A DNA stretch of 64,000 bases from Allomesorhizobium camelthorni (GCF_011045125.1 NZ_JAAKZF010000013.1:1-64000), one strand, 5' to 3'. Shown: positions 18,366 to 27,009, counted from the stretch's first letter. Notes: generated by a model not told the origin, from the sequence alone. Made by a program: numbers and translations.

Positions 18366-18536
18366 ATGTACGACCTACGATCCGGGAGCCGACGCGGCCT
18401 ACATTTATCTCGGCGCGGCAAGATCGTCGAAACCGCCGAAGCCGGGCCATTCATCTATGATATGCACGTCGAAGGCGCGGCATCGAAATCCTCTCCGCCA
18501 GCAAGGGCTCCCGGCGATTGGCCCGCCGGCCGGGAA
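18366..18536 (+). pseudogene. DUF2283 gene remnant
   Basis: Three successive frames are needed to read TYDPGADAAYIYL, then GKIVETAEAGPFIYDMHVEG, then GIEILSASKG, a complete DUF2283 domain. At least two indels separate them. It is followed directly by the lepA-like fragment. The residues differ from the intact copy at 18129 but nearly match the remnant at 19552, so this is a distinct paralogue lineage. Confidence 0.7.
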
Positions 18537-18555
18537 GTGCCGCCGACGCCGCGGA

Positions 18556-18696
18556 GTGAGCTATGGCGGCGACCTCACCCGCAAGCGCAAGCTGCTCGAA
18601 AAGCAGAAAAGAGGACAAAAAGCGCATGCGCCAGTTCGGCAAGGTCGACATCCCCCAGGCGGCTTTCATCGAAGCGCTGAAGATGGGTGACAGCCA
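18556..18696 (+). pseudogene. Partial second copy of the lepA 3' end
   Basis: About 137 bp match the last ~45 codons of lepA (17575-17713), encoding [16 protein letters not shown] then [19 protein letters not shown] and ALKMGD. One inserted A near 18608 breaks the frame. The differences I can count (around ten) are nearly all at third codon positions, so the fragment diverged while still under selection as part of a working lepA. It therefore looks like a leftover of recombination with a relative's lepA region rather than a fresh duplication. The match stops just before the stop codon. Confidence 0.8.
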
Positions 18697-18714
18697 GCGG
18701 GCTGCCCGGCTCCT

Positions 18715-18894
18715 AGCGCCCTCGTGGTTCGACAGGCTCACCATGAGGGCTACTGATAGGCACCGCTAGTCTCCCCCGTCCAGTGAGCTAATCTCGCGAA
18801 CGCCTGCCTATGAACTGGCATTTGCCACAGCGATGACGATTAACGCGACCATCCAGTAGCCCTCATGGTGAGCCTGTCGAACCACGAGGGCGCT
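18715..18894. mobile_element. 180-bp palindromic element with 39-bp perfect inverted ends
   Basis: The sequence 18715-18753 (begins AGCGCCCTCGTGGTTCGACA, ends GAGGGCTAC) is the exact reverse complement of 18856-18894. The 102-bp interior codes for nothing recognisable. Partial copies of the arm (GGTTCGACAGGCTCACCATG) occur at 19299, 19377 and 19498. The structure is that of a non-autonomous MITE/RIME-type repeat. No target duplication was evident. Confidence 0.75.
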
Positions 18895-18901
18895 TGGCAC
18901 C

Positions 18902-19225
18902 CTACCCCGCCACCGGCGGCCACCGCCTCACATACCCACCACCCTGCCTGTTCCTCGCCAGTTCCGGCAACCCCTCATAATCCAGCGCTATCAGCGCTTC
19001 CTTCTTCGCCCGGCTCCATCCCTTGATCTGCCGCTCGCGCTCGATCGCATCGACGATCCGGTCATAGGTTTCGGTGAACACCAGCACCACCGGCCGCCGC
19101 TTGCGCGTATACCCGTCATAAATGCCCTCATTGTGCTCCCACACCCGCGCCTCGATCTCCTGCTTGGTCAGCCCGGTGTAGTAGGAGCCATCGGAACAGC
19201 GCAGAATATAGACGGTGACTTCCAT
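18902..19225 (-). CDS. GIY-YIG endonuclease-superfamily protein
   Basis: A 107-residue single-domain GIY-YIG protein (YhbQ/UPF0213-like). It opens MEVTVYILRCSDGSYYTGLT, where VYIL and YYTG are the two halves of the GIY-YIG signature, followed by RVWEHNEG and the conserved Arg and Glu region KRRPVVLVFTETYDR. The start is ATG 19225 (a TTG four codons upstream is possible). Small stand-alone members are common in bacteria; most have no known substrate, though repair or selfish DNA roles are discussed. It lies within the repeat-rich stretch, bracketed by palindromic elements. Confidence 0.88.
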   Translation of the reverse strand: MEVTVYILRCSDGSYYTGLTKQEIEARVWEHNEGIYDGYTRKRRPVVLVFTETYDRIVDAIERERQIKGWSRAKKEALIALDYEGLPELARNRQGGGYVRRWPPVAG

Positions 19226-19298
19226 GGCTGGCCCCAAACCCTCATGGCGGAGCGCGGCACCCCAAATCCCTCATCGCGCACTATGAAGCGCGGCGCCT

Positions 19299-19341
19299 CC
19301 CCAAACCTCATGGTGAGCCTGTCGAACCACGAGGTTTGGGG
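19299..19341. repeat. 43-bp palindromic repeat, copy 1
   Basis: CCCCAAACCTC at the left end pairs with GAGGTTTGGGG at the right; the centre is TGGTGAGCCTGTCGAACCAC. It is identical to the copy at 19498-19540. Together with a one-armed copy near 19377-19405 it fills most of the 461-bp gene-free stretch 19226-19686. Confidence 0.85.
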
Positions 19342-19497
19342 CAAGCGGAAAAATGCCGTTGGCGCCAAGCGCCCTATGGTTCGACAGGCTCACCATGAGG
19401 GCTACTGAAACGCCTCGCTCGCTAGCCGCCAACGTTCCAGGATGCAGGGGGAAAGGCCCCCGCCCCCCGGGGGCCTCAGAGTTATGGCGCGGCGTCT

Positions 19498-19540
19498 CCC
19501 CAAACCTCATGGTGAGCCTGTCGAACCACGAGGTTTGGGG
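19498..19540. repeat. 43-bp palindromic repeat, copy 2
   Basis: Same 43 bp as 19299-19341. Both copies are preceded by the similar context GCGCGGCG(C/T)CTC. It interrupts the 5' part of a DUF2283 remnant immediately downstream. Confidence 0.85.
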
Positions 19541-19551
19541 CCAGCGCCTGC

Positions 19552-19690
19552 AAGCCGAAGCCGGCCGTTCATTTATGATGTGGACGCCGAGGGCAGGGTG
19601 ATCGGCATCGAAATCCTCTCCGCCAGCAAGGTTCTGGCTCCCGGCGATTGGCAGAAAGCGCGCGCCGATTGCAGCCGGCTGGCCTTTTAC
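19552..19690 (+). pseudogene. DUF2283 gene remnant (3' part)
   Basis: PFIYDVDAEGRVIGIEILSA then SKVLAPGDWQKAR is the C-terminal half of a DUF2283 domain without a start. The 5' half is missing where the 43-bp repeat sits. It closely matches the remnant at 18366-18536. Confidence 0.7.
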
Positions 19691-20688
19691 CAAGGAGGTT
19701 CTAACCAATCCTCATCTGTGAGGTCGAAATCTTCGTTTTGGCCATCCGACCTTCGCCTAACGCGAGCGGCGAATTCGTTGTATGAGATCTCCGCGAATGC
19801 ATAAGAGGTCAGCAGATCTTTATATTCATCGAAGCGTTCACGAGCTTCTGGAATCAATTTTGGAAGATTCTTTCCAATGAAGTTAAGTAGCGGCCCATCT
19901 GGTTCATTACCGAGTGAGATATCCGCAAACCCCAAAATCCGCTTGTGGCGAGCGCGTTCTGCGAGTTCGGCATCGGATGCCGGATATCGCTGACGCAGGG
20001 TCTCCCAAGTGATTAAACCACACCGTCGGAAGAGGTGTCCGGTCACATATGGAATGCGGCGCGCGATCAACACGGGTACAATGTCCAATGCTGCGCACTT
20101 TCGTAGCAGTTCAAGCAACTCATCCTGCTGTGGATAAACCCACGGACGGGTGCTCTTGACCTCGATTCCGACCCAAAGAGCGCCGTTGCCGTGGGCACGG
20201 ACCAAAAAATCAAGCTTCTGCTTACCCGAAAGACACCGGGTCCCGATGTGTGAGGGAGGCTCTTCTTTTCTGTAGAGACTGCTGTCGTCGTGTTCGCTTA
20301 GGTCAATGAATCTACCGAAGTGGTCAAGGCCGGTCCCCGACTCAAGGGCGCGCTGGACAGCAATTTCAAGTGTCTGCCCGACTCGCTTCGTCAATTTGCC
20401 GCTTGTTATCTCACGGTATGTGGGTTCCTGCTCGGAATGCCTCTGAACGAGGTGCTCCTCCGGGGTGTCTGGCAGATGGTACCATGCTACTGCGCCTACC
20501 CTGCGCGCAGCGATCACGCCCGCTTTGACTAGGTAGTTTCGCGCCGCCGTGATCAGATGTGGATTGACTCTTTGGTTGTATGGCCCGGCGACAGCAATCT
20601 TCTGTTCGATTGTGCGTGCGACCGCGATGCCGTGCGTGCCGATGACGCTCACAAGGCGGGTTTTTGCGATCCCTAAACCGTGTTGCAC
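19687..20688 (-). CDS. PD-(D/E)XK nuclease-like protein (restriction/defence candidate)
   Basis: A 333-residue protein of unknown name. The first ~70 residues (LVSVIGTHGIAVARTIEQ, then AARNYLVKAGVIAARRVGAVAWYHL) look like a winged-helix unit. The middle has KLDFLVRAHG, then WVGIEVKSTRPWV, the D...ExK arrangement of PD-(D/E)XK nucleases, followed by a helix and the strand IVPVLIARR. No methylase is adjacent. The start is GTG at 20688, 22 bp after the stop of the winged-helix gene on the same strand, so the two are probably one operon. Base composition is clearly lower in GC than the surroundings, suggesting horizontal transfer. Possible roles are Mrr-like restriction or an anti-mobile-element nuclease; this is an inference. 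Confidence 0.65.
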   Translation of the reverse strand: MQHGLGIAKTRLVSVIGTHGIAVARTIEQKIAVAGPYNQRVNPHLITAARNYLVKAGVIAARRVGAVAWYHLPDTPEEHLVQRHSEQEPTYREITSGKLTKRVGQTLEIAVQRALESGTGLDHFGRFIDLSEHDDSSLYRKEEPPSHIGTRCLSGKQKLDFLVRAHGNGALWVGIEVKSTRPWVYPQQDELLELLRKCAALDIVPVLIARRIPYVTGHLFRRCGLITWETLRQRYPASDAELAERARHKRILGFADISLGNEPDGPLLNFIGKNLPKLIPEARERFDEYKDLLTSYAFAEISYNEFAARVRRRSDGQNEDFDLTDEDWLEPPW

Positions 20689-20710
20689 GGGACATCCCGC
20701 CCGCTTCCTT

Positions 20711-21043
20711 TTATTTAGATATAGGAGTAGTGCCTGATCGTTCCTGCAAGGTTCGAATCCCCATTGGAGTCAAGCGATAGCGGCCGCGTCCAGTACGAGG
20801 ATCCTTGTAGTATGTAGCCAAGCCGCGGCGTTCCAGCGTGCGATGGCTCACCAGATTGCGGATGACTTGGCTTAGCCGGTCATCCTTTCGGCCCTGAAGC
20901 TTCTCCTGATCTTCCTCGGTGGGTTCAATCTGTTCACGCAACCTAGTGGCCAAGTCGGCTGTGGTCATTCCCATCTCCGGATGCTCGGAATCCGCGAGTA
21001 TCTGTAGTGCCGGGATTATTAAATCGTTTTCAAGAGTTCGCAT
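20711..21043 (-). CDS. Winged-helix (Mrr N-terminal-like) DNA-binding protein
   Basis: A 110-residue, low-GC gene. MRTLENDLIIPALQILADSE, then MGMTTADLATRLREQIEPTE and RLSQVIRNLVSHRTLERRGL read like the winged-helix N-terminal domain found in front of Mrr-type restriction nucleases, here as a separate protein. It ends ...RLTPMGIRTLQERSG. It is directly upstream of the PD-(D/E)XK gene on the same strand, so recognition and cleavage functions may be split over two genes. It could instead be a regulator of that operon. Start ATG at 21043; the AT-rich sequence 21044-21157 upstream is a likely promoter region. Confidence 0.6.
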   Translation of the reverse strand: MRTLENDLIIPALQILADSEHPEMGMTTADLATRLREQIEPTEEDQEKLQGRKDDRLSQVIRNLVSHRTLERRGLATYYKDPRTGRGRYRLTPMGIRTLQERSGTTPISK

Positions 21044-21157
21044 TTAATGGCTATATTTCGCGATTCACCGTTCTCGAATCCATATATAACGGATGGAATC
21101 CGAAGAATCAACCGAATCCTAACTATATTTCTTTACCATTTTTGCGATAACTAAAGG

Positions 21158-21192
21158 GTCGATAGACACAATCGTAAATTGTGTCTATCGAC
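21158..21192. other. Perfect 15-bp inverted repeat at the edge of the low-GC unit
   Basis: GTCGATAGACACAAT-CGTAA-ATTGTGTCTATCGAC. It marks the sharp change from AT-rich sequence (21044-21177) to GC-rich sequence (from 21193). It could be an operator, a terminator for RNA entering from the right, or an island boundary. The 653-bp gap 21044-21696 holds this hairpin, another at 21561-21614, and an unassigned GC-rich stretch 21193-21560. Confidence 0.6.
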
Positions 21193-21560
21193 GGCCCCAT
21201 CCCATGAGGGGTGCTGCACGGAGTGCGATCCTGCAGGGGTGAACTCGGAGAGCTGCCTCACGGGTCTGAGACGCCTGCATTCCTTCCAACACCCCGCTTG
21301 GCGTTTCGCGCCAATCTCCCTTCTCCCTCAAGGAGAGAAGGGAGAGCCGATCCCTGATCGCTTCTGCCAATCGCGACAGTGGAGCGGGGGAGGACCGGCG
21401 CCTCCGTTCCACGGCCGACGAAGCCATGGGGCCGGGGAGGTCCCGTCCAGTGGTTCCCCTCGGGACAATACGGTCCCGGCGTGCTGGAGGAGCACACAGG
21501 CCCTGAAAGCCGCAAGGTTTTAAGGGTGCAGCGGAACGGGCGGGGACAGAAATCGCCGGA

Positions 21561-21614
21561 CGGGCGGTCGCGAGATCGCACATACATAAAGATGAGCGAT
21601 CCCGCGACCGCCCG
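21561..21614. other. Long interrupted hairpin upstream of the 21697 gene
   Basis: CGGGCGGTCGCG (21561-21572) pairs with CGCGACCGCCCG (21603-21614), and inside it GATCGC (21574-21579) pairs with GCGATC (21596-21601). It stands about 80 bp before the start of the next gene and could be a leader structure, a terminator or a repeat. Confidence 0.55.
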
Positions 21615-21696
21615 TCTTCCCGGACCTTTTTCACCAACTCGGCCTCACGGCGCGGGAACGGAGACGCTTGTGCAAAATCACCCCAGGAGCAAAAAC

Positions 21697-22296
21697 ATGA
21701 CCGACGATAAAACCCAGCCGCTTCTCTCCCAGGCCGGCAACCCGTTCCCGCCTCACCTGACGCCGGTCTTCGTGGATATGACCCCGGCGCGCGGCGTGCC
21801 GCCCGAAAGGATGTGGCCGCGTCCGCTCACGGAAAAAAGCGCGCTGGCGGACCACAGCGGCTGCGTCACCATGAGCGAATATCTCTACGAGACGCTGGAC
21901 CCGCGCTGGCCGAGCTTCAAGCTGCGCCTCCAGCCACAGGGCAACGAGACCGACGCGCAATATGCGGCCTACCGGCGCGACATCGAGCACCACACGGTGG
22001 TCCACGCCATCTATCTCTGCCTGATGCACCAGATCTGCACCGTGATCGGCAACCACGAGACCTGCGCCGTGCGCGCCTGCCGCCGGCGCGGCCGCTGCTC
22101 CGGGCGCCGCGACGAGGATAAGATTGCAATTTCCTTCGCAATCTTCCCGCCCTGCATACCGATCGACATCGACATCATCGAAACCTATCGCGTCGCCGCG
22201 CAGGAGGCATTGAAATGGATCTGTGAGACCCGTTCGGAGGATGAGGAGCAGGTCGCGGAGACCACCGCGCGCAAGGAGACTGCCATGGCCGAATAG
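21697..22296 (+). CDS. Conserved hypothetical protein, Cys-containing (199 aa)
   Basis: I do not recognise a named family. The start ATG at 21697 has AGGAG 8 nt upstream, strong evidence for a real gene. The N-terminal third is proline-rich (MTDDKTQPLL, PPHLTPVFVDMTPARGVPPE). The centre is helical, with AAYRRDIEHHTVVHAIYLCL, and contains a Cys cluster: ICTVIGNHETCAVRACRRRGRC, then FPPCIPIDIDII. The cluster might bind a metal. The C-terminus is acidic. It is a single gene after a structured intergenic region, 73 bp before the HyuA-like gene. Confidence 0.65.
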   Translation: MTDDKTQPLLSQAGNPFPPHLTPVFVDMTPARGVPPERMWPRPLTEKSALADHSGCVTMSEYLYETLDPRWPSFKLRLQPQGNETDAQYAAYRRDIEHHTVVHAIYLCLMHQICTVIGNHETCAVRACRRRGRCSGRRDEDKIAISFAIFPPCIPIDIDIIETYRVAAQEALKWICETRSEDEEQVAETTARKETAMAE

Positions 22297-22369
22297 CGCG
22301 GCTGGCCGGTTTCCATTCCGGCGGCGGGTAGTCTAAAGGGCGCGGGAGAAAAATATCCACGCCCTTGGA

Positions 22370-24403
22370 ATGCCGCCTAGAATGATCGCCCGGAAAACAC
22401 CGCCCGCCCCGCCGCTCTTCCTCGGCATCGACACAGGCGGCACCTACACCGACGCCGTGCTCTGGTCCGAGGCGGCGGGTGTGGCCGCCAAGGCCAAGTC
22501 GCTGACCACGCGGCACGATCTGGCGGTCGGCATTTCCGGCGCGGTCGGCGCGGTGCTGGAAAAGGCAAAAGTCGACCCGGCGGCTATCAAATTGGTGTCG
22601 ATGTCGACCACGCTCGCCACCAACGCCCTGGTCGAGGGGCAGGGCGGGCGGGTCGCGCTGGTGATGATCGGCTTTTCCGAGGCCGACCTTGCCCGCGACG
22701 GGCTGAAGGCCGCGCTCGGCGCCGACCCTGTGGTGTTCTGCGGCGGCGGCCACGACGTCCACGGCAACGCCAAACCGCTCATGCTGGAGGAGCTGGAGGC
22801 GGCGCTGCCGGAACTGGCCAAGGGCGTCTCGGGCTTCGCGGTCTGCGCCTATTTCGCCACCCGCAACCCGGCCCACGAGATCGCCGCCCGCGATCTGATC
22901 CGCGAAAGGACCGGCCTCCCCGTCACCGCCAGCCACGAGCTTTCCGCCAAACTCGGCGGCCCCCGCCGCGCGCTGACCACGCTGCTCAACGCCCGGCTGA
23001 TCTCGATGATCGACCGCCTCGTCGCCGCCACCGAAGGTTTTCTCGCCGACCGCAAGATAAAAGCCCCGCTGATGGTCGTGCGCGGCGATGGCGCGCTGGT
23101 CTCTGCCGCCTTCGCGCGCGCGAGGCCGATCGAGACCATCCTGTCGGGCCCGGCCGCCAGTCTCGTCGGCGCCCGCCACATGACCGGCCTCGACAACGCC
23201 GTCGTCTCCGATATCGGCGGCACCACCACCGACGTCGCCGTGCTGGACAAAGGCCGGCCCCGGCTTGATCCGGAAGGCGCGACTGTCGGCGGCTACCGCA
23301 CCATGGTCGAGGCGGTCGCCATGCGCACCTTCGGCCTGGGCGGCGATTCCGAAATTTCGCTGGAGGATGGCGGGCTGCGCCCGCGCCTCCTGCTCGGCCC
23401 CCGCCGCCTCGTGCCCTTGGCGCTGGCCGGAATGGTGCATGGCGAGGTGGTCACCAGCCAGCTCGAACGACAGCTGCGCGCGCCCAATCCCGGCCGCATG
23501 GATGGCCGCTTCGCGATCCGAACCGGCGTGCCGGAACGGCTTGCTGCGGGCCTTTCCGGGCCGGAATCCAAGCTTTACGAGTCGATCGGCGCGCAGCCTC
23601 TGCCGCTCGACGCCTTGCTCACCTCGAACGCGCAGAACGCAACGCTCAACCGCTTGGTCGCGCGGGGGCTGGTGCATGTCGTCGGCTTCACCCCGTCCGA
23701 TGCCGCCCATACGCTCGGCAGGCAGTCCAACTGGGACGCCACCGCCGCCCGGTTGGGCGCGGAACTGTTCGCCCGCAAGCGCGACGGCCGCGGCCAGCCG
23801 ATCGCGGCGAGCCCGGAGGCTCTATCGGAGCGCGTGCTGGCCGCGCTCACCCGCTGGTCGGCGGAAGTGATCCTCGAGACCGCCTTCGCCGAGGACGGTC
23901 TCGACGGCGCGGCGACCGTCGCGCATGCGCTGGTGCAGCGCTCGGTCGACGGCCATGAAGGCATCGCCCGGCTCACCGTCGCGCTCGATCGTCCGGTGAT
24001 CGGTCTCGGCGCGTCGGCGCCGCTGCATTATGCCGGGCTGCCGCAGCTGGTCGGCAACGCCTGCGTGGTGCCGGAGGATACCGACGTCGCCAACGCGCTC
24101 GGCGCCGTCGTCGGCCAGGTCCGCGTCTCGGCCGAGGCCGGGGTCAGCCAGCCGAAGGAGGGGCTATTCCGGGTCTCGTCGGGCGACACCGTGCGCGATT
24201 TTACAAGCGAGGCCGAGGCGATCGCGGTTGCGGAAGCCGATGTGCGCGAGATCGCAGCCTTGCGCGCCAGGGCCGCCGGCACCGACACGGCCGAAATCGA
24301 GGTGCTTCGCGAGTTCCGCACCTCGACGGTCGAGGGCCAGCGCATGTTCATAGAGGCGCAGATTCTCGCCGTCGCCACCGGCCGCCCGCGCATCGCGGTG
24401 TAG
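22370..24403 (+). CDS. Hydantoinase/oxoprolinase family protein (HyuA-type)
   Basis: A 677-residue member of the ATP-dependent hydantoinase A/5-oxoprolinase family of the actin-like ATPase fold. LFLGIDTGGTYTDAVLWSEA is the phosphate-1 motif, MSTTLATNALVEGQGGRVAL the family signature, and VVSDIGGTTTDVAVLDKGRP the second nucleotide-binding motif. The family hydrolyses cyclic imides or carboxylates ketones, usually with a HyuB partner. No HyuB gene is present here, so the substrate is open. The start could be ATG 22370 or 22382. The next gene, malate synthase, is functionally distinct and 137 bp away. Confidence 0.87.
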   Translation: MPPRMIARKTPPAPPLFLGIDTGGTYTDAVLWSEAAGVAAKAKSLTTRHDLAVGISGAVGAVLEKAKVDPAAIKLVSMSTTLATNALVEGQGGRVALVMIGFSEADLARDGLKAALGADPVVFCGGGHDVHGNAKPLMLEELEAALPELAKGVSGFAVCAYFATRNPAHEIAARDLIRERTGLPVTASHELSAKLGGPRRALTTLLNARLISMIDRLVAATEGFLADRKIKAPLMVVRGDGALVSAAFARARPIETILSGPAASLVGARHMTGLDNAVVSDIGGTTTDVAVLDKGRPRLDPEGATVGGYRTMVEAVAMRTFGLGGDSEISLEDGGLRPRLLLGPRRLVPLALAGMVHGEVVTSQLERQLRAPNPGRMDGRFAIRTGVPERLAAGLSGPESKLYESIGAQPLPLDALLTSNAQNATLNRLVARGLVHVVGFTPSDAAHTLGRQSNWDATAARLGAELFARKRDGRGQPIAASPEALSERVLAALTRWSAEVILETAFAEDGLDGAATVAHALVQRSVDGHEGIARLTVALDRPVIGLGASAPLHYAGLPQLVGNACVVPEDTDVANALGAVVGQVRVSAEAGVSQPKEGLFRVSSGDTVRDFTSEAEAIAVAEADVREIAALRARAAGTDTAEIEVLREFRTSTVEGQRMFIEAQILAVATGRPRIAV

Positions 24404-24540
24404 CCGGCGATTTGTCCACGGGGTGCGGTCCCGGCGTTATCCTGTGCGTATCCGGAACTTAGGGTGAATTGACCCGTTCCGCCCGGCATGGTCAAAGGCG
24501 CGAAAATCATGAAGTCCCGATGCCTTTTGGAGAAGAGATG

Positions 24541-26754
24541 ATGACCGATCTGGTCGAGATCGCCGGTTTGCGGATTGCGCGCCCGCTGCATGATTTCGTG
24601 GCGCGCGAAGCGCTGCCCGGCTCGGGGATCGACCCCGCCGCCTTCTGGGCTGGCTTCTCCGCCATCGTTCACGATCTCGCCCCGAAAAACCGTGCTCTGC
24701 TTCAGAAACGCGATGATATCCAGGAGCGCATCGATCACCGGTATCGGGAAAACGGCGCGCCGGTCGACATGACCGCCTACAGACGGCTCCTTGAAGAGAT
24801 CGGCTATCTCCTGCCTGAGGGGCCGGATTTTCAGGTGACGACAGAAAATGTCGACCCGGAAATCGCAATCGTCGCCGGGCCGCAACTGGTCGTGCCGGTG
24901 ATGAATGCGCGCTATGCGCTCAATGCCGCGAATGCCCGCTGGGGCTCGCTTTACGACGCGCTTTACGGGACCGACGCGATTTCGGAAGAGGGCGGCGCCG
25001 AACGGGGCAAGGGGTACAATCCGGCGCGCGGCGCGAACGTGATCGCCTGGGCGCGCAAATTTCTGGACGAGGCCGTCCCGCTCGAAGGCGCTTCGTGGAG
25101 CGCGGTGACGAGGCTCGAAGTGGCGGACGGCGCGCTAGTGCTCGGCGCCGGCACGCCTGTTCAGCGTTCGGTCGGTGACGGCGAGGAGGAGCTGCAGCAG
25201 ATCGCGCTTGCCGACCCGACGCAGTTTGCCGGCTATCGCGGCGATCCGGATTCCCCCTCGGCAATCCTGTTGAAGAAGAACGGCTTGCACATCGAGATCG
25301 TCATCGACCGCACCAGCGCGATCGGCAAGACGGATCCAGCCGGCATTTCCGATGTAATCCTGGAATCGGCGCTGACCACGATCCAGGACTGCGAGGATTC
25401 GGTCGCAGCCGTCGACGCAGAAGACAAGGTTCTCGTCTACCGCAACTGGCTCGGCCTGATGAAGGGCGACCTCGAAGAAGAGATAGAGAAGGGCGGCAGG
25501 ACCTTCGTCCGCAAGCTCAACCCTGACCGGACCTACATCGCGCCGAACGGCGGCGAGCTGACGCTGCCCGGCCGTTCGCTGATGTTGGTCAGGAATGTCG
25601 GTCACCTGATGACCAACCCGGCGATCCTCGACCGCGACGGCAACGAGGTTCCGGAAGGCATCATGGATGCGATGATCACCAGCCTCATTGCGCTGCACGA
25701 TGTCGGACCGAACGGCCGGCGGAAAAACTCCCGCGCCGGCTCGGTCTATATCGTCAAGCCGAAGATGCACGGGCCGGAGGAGGTCGCCTTCGCCGTCGAG
25801 ATCTTTTCGCGTGTCGAGGCGGTGCTCGGCATGACGCCCAACACGCTCAAAATGGGCATCATGGACGAGGAGCGCCGCACCACCGTCAATCTGAAGGAGT
25901 GCATCCGGGCGGCGAAGGAGCGGGTTGTCTTCATCAACACCGGCTTCCTCGATCGCACCGGCGACGAGATCCACACTTCGATGGAAGCCGGGCCGATGAT
26001 CCGCAAGGGCGACATGAAGCAGGCGGCGTGGATTTCTGCCTATGAGGCGTGGAACGTCGACACCGGGCTCGAATGCGGCCTCTCCGGCCATGCCCAGATC
26101 GGCAAGGGCATGTGGGCGATGCCCGACCTGATGGCGGCGATGCTCGATCAGAAGATCGCCCACCCCAAGGCCGGCGCGAATACGGCCTGGGTGCCTTCGC
26201 CGACTGCGGCCACGCTGCACGCCACGCACTATCACAAGGTCGACGTCCAAGCGGTGCAGGAAAGCCTGAAAAGTCGGCCCAAGGCGAAGCTCGACGATAT
26301 TCTTTCCGTGCCGGTCGCCGTTCGGCCGAACTGGACGCCAGACGAGATCCAGCACGAACTGGACAATAACGCGCAGGGCATCCTCGGCTATGTCGTGCGC
26401 TGGATCGACCAGGGCGTCGGCTGCTCCAAAGTGCCCGACATCAACGATATCGGTCTGATGGAGGACCGCGCCACGCTCCGGATCTCCTCGCAGCACATCG
26501 CCAACTGGCTGCATCACGGCGTCTGTACGCAGGACCAGGTGATGGAGACGATGAAGCGCATGGCCGACGTGGTCGACCGCCAGAACGAGAGCGATCCGTT
26601 TTACCGGCCGATGGCGCCGGATTTCGACAACTCGATCGCCTTCCTCGCGGCCTGCGATCTCGTCTTCAAGGGCCGCGCCCAGCCGAATGGCTACACCGAG
26701 CCGGTGCTGCATGCGCGGAGGTTGGAGCTGAAGGCTGCGGAGAGGGTGGGGTAA
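24541..26754 (+). CDS. glcB: Malate synthase G
   Basis: Condenses glyoxylate with acetyl-CoA to malate, completing the glyoxylate bypass or glycolate use. 737 residues, the normal size of isoform G. The catalytic region is clear: [20 protein letters not shown] with the catalytic Asp/Glu, preceded by the barrel strand [16 protein letters not shown]. The isoform-G tail [20 protein letters not shown] near the N-terminus also fits. I chose ATG 24541 because GGAG is 8 nt upstream; the adjacent ATG at 24538 is possible. It is a monocistronic unit followed by a palindromic repeat. Confidence 0.97.
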   Translation: MTDLVEIAGLRIARPLHDFVAREALPGSGIDPAAFWAGFSAIVHDLAPKNRALLQKRDDIQERIDHRYRENGAPVDMTAYRRLLEEIGYLLPEGPDFQVTTENVDPEIAIVAGPQLVVPVMNARYALNAANARWGSLYDALYGTDAISEEGGAERGKGYNPARGANVIAWARKFLDEAVPLEGASWSAVTRLEVADGALVLGAGTPVQRSVGDGEEELQQIALADPTQFAGYRGDPDSPSAILLKKNGLHIEIVIDRTSAIGKTDPAGISDVILESALTTIQDCEDSVAAVDAEDKVLVYRNWLGLMKGDLEEEIEKGGRTFVRKLNPDRTYIAPNGGELTLPGRSLMLVRNVGHLMTNPAILDRDGNEVPEGIMDAMITSLIALHDVGPNGRRKNSRAGSVYIVKPKMHGPEEVAFAVEIFSRVEAVLGMTPNTLKMGIMDEERRTTVNLKECIRAAKERVVFINTGFLDRTGDEIHTSMEAGPMIRKGDMKQAAWISAYEAWNVDTGLECGLSGHAQIGKGMWAMPDLMAAMLDQKIAHPKAGANTAWVPSPTAATLHATHYHKVDVQAVQESLKSRPKAKLDDILSVPVAVRPNWTPDEIQHELDNNAQGILGYVVRWIDQGVGCSKVPDINDIGLMEDRATLRISSQHIANWLHHGVCTQDQVMETMKRMADVVDRQNESDPFYRPMAPDFDNSIAFLAACDLVFKGRAQPNGYTEPVLHARRLELKAAERVG

Positions 26755-26821
26755 TCGCGTAGTGGGCAGCGCTCATAGCAATTCCTGTCTGAGCGGTAGC
26801 AAAGGTACGGCTACGCCCGAC

Positions 26822-26985
26822 GTTGCCCCCCTCTGTCCTGCCGGACATCTCCCCCACAAGGGGGGAGATTGCTCCTTCATCTATGCCCGGTCTCAATTTC
26901 CAACGCTGCCACGTAACGCGCCGCGCCGCGGCAGTCCGATCTCCCCCCTTGTGGGGGAGATGGCCGGCAGGCCAGAGGGGGGCGC
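26822..26985. repeat. RIME-like inverted repeat between glcB and tsaB
   Basis: The left arm (begins GTTGCCCCCCTCTGTCCTGC) and the right arm (ends GCCAGAGGGGGGC) are inverted copies, each with its own CTCCCCC(A)CAAGGGGGGAG hairpin. Same family as 48709-48870, with a few mismatches. It occupies most of the 255-bp gap and ends about 25 bp before tsaB. Confidence 0.85.
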
Positions 26986-27009
26986 GAAGGAACGCCGGCG
27001 CTTCAGGAT

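Noticed and set aside
18715-19540. CRISPR array from the recurring GGTTCGACAGGCTCACC units
   Set aside because: The copies are irregularly spaced, in both orientations and of unequal length, with no spacers of constant size and no cas genes.
20745-20765. GGTTCGAATCC, resembling a tRNA T-loop
   Set aside because: The flanking bases do not form a T-stem, no acceptor or anticodon arm is found, and the sequence lies inside the winged-helix gene.
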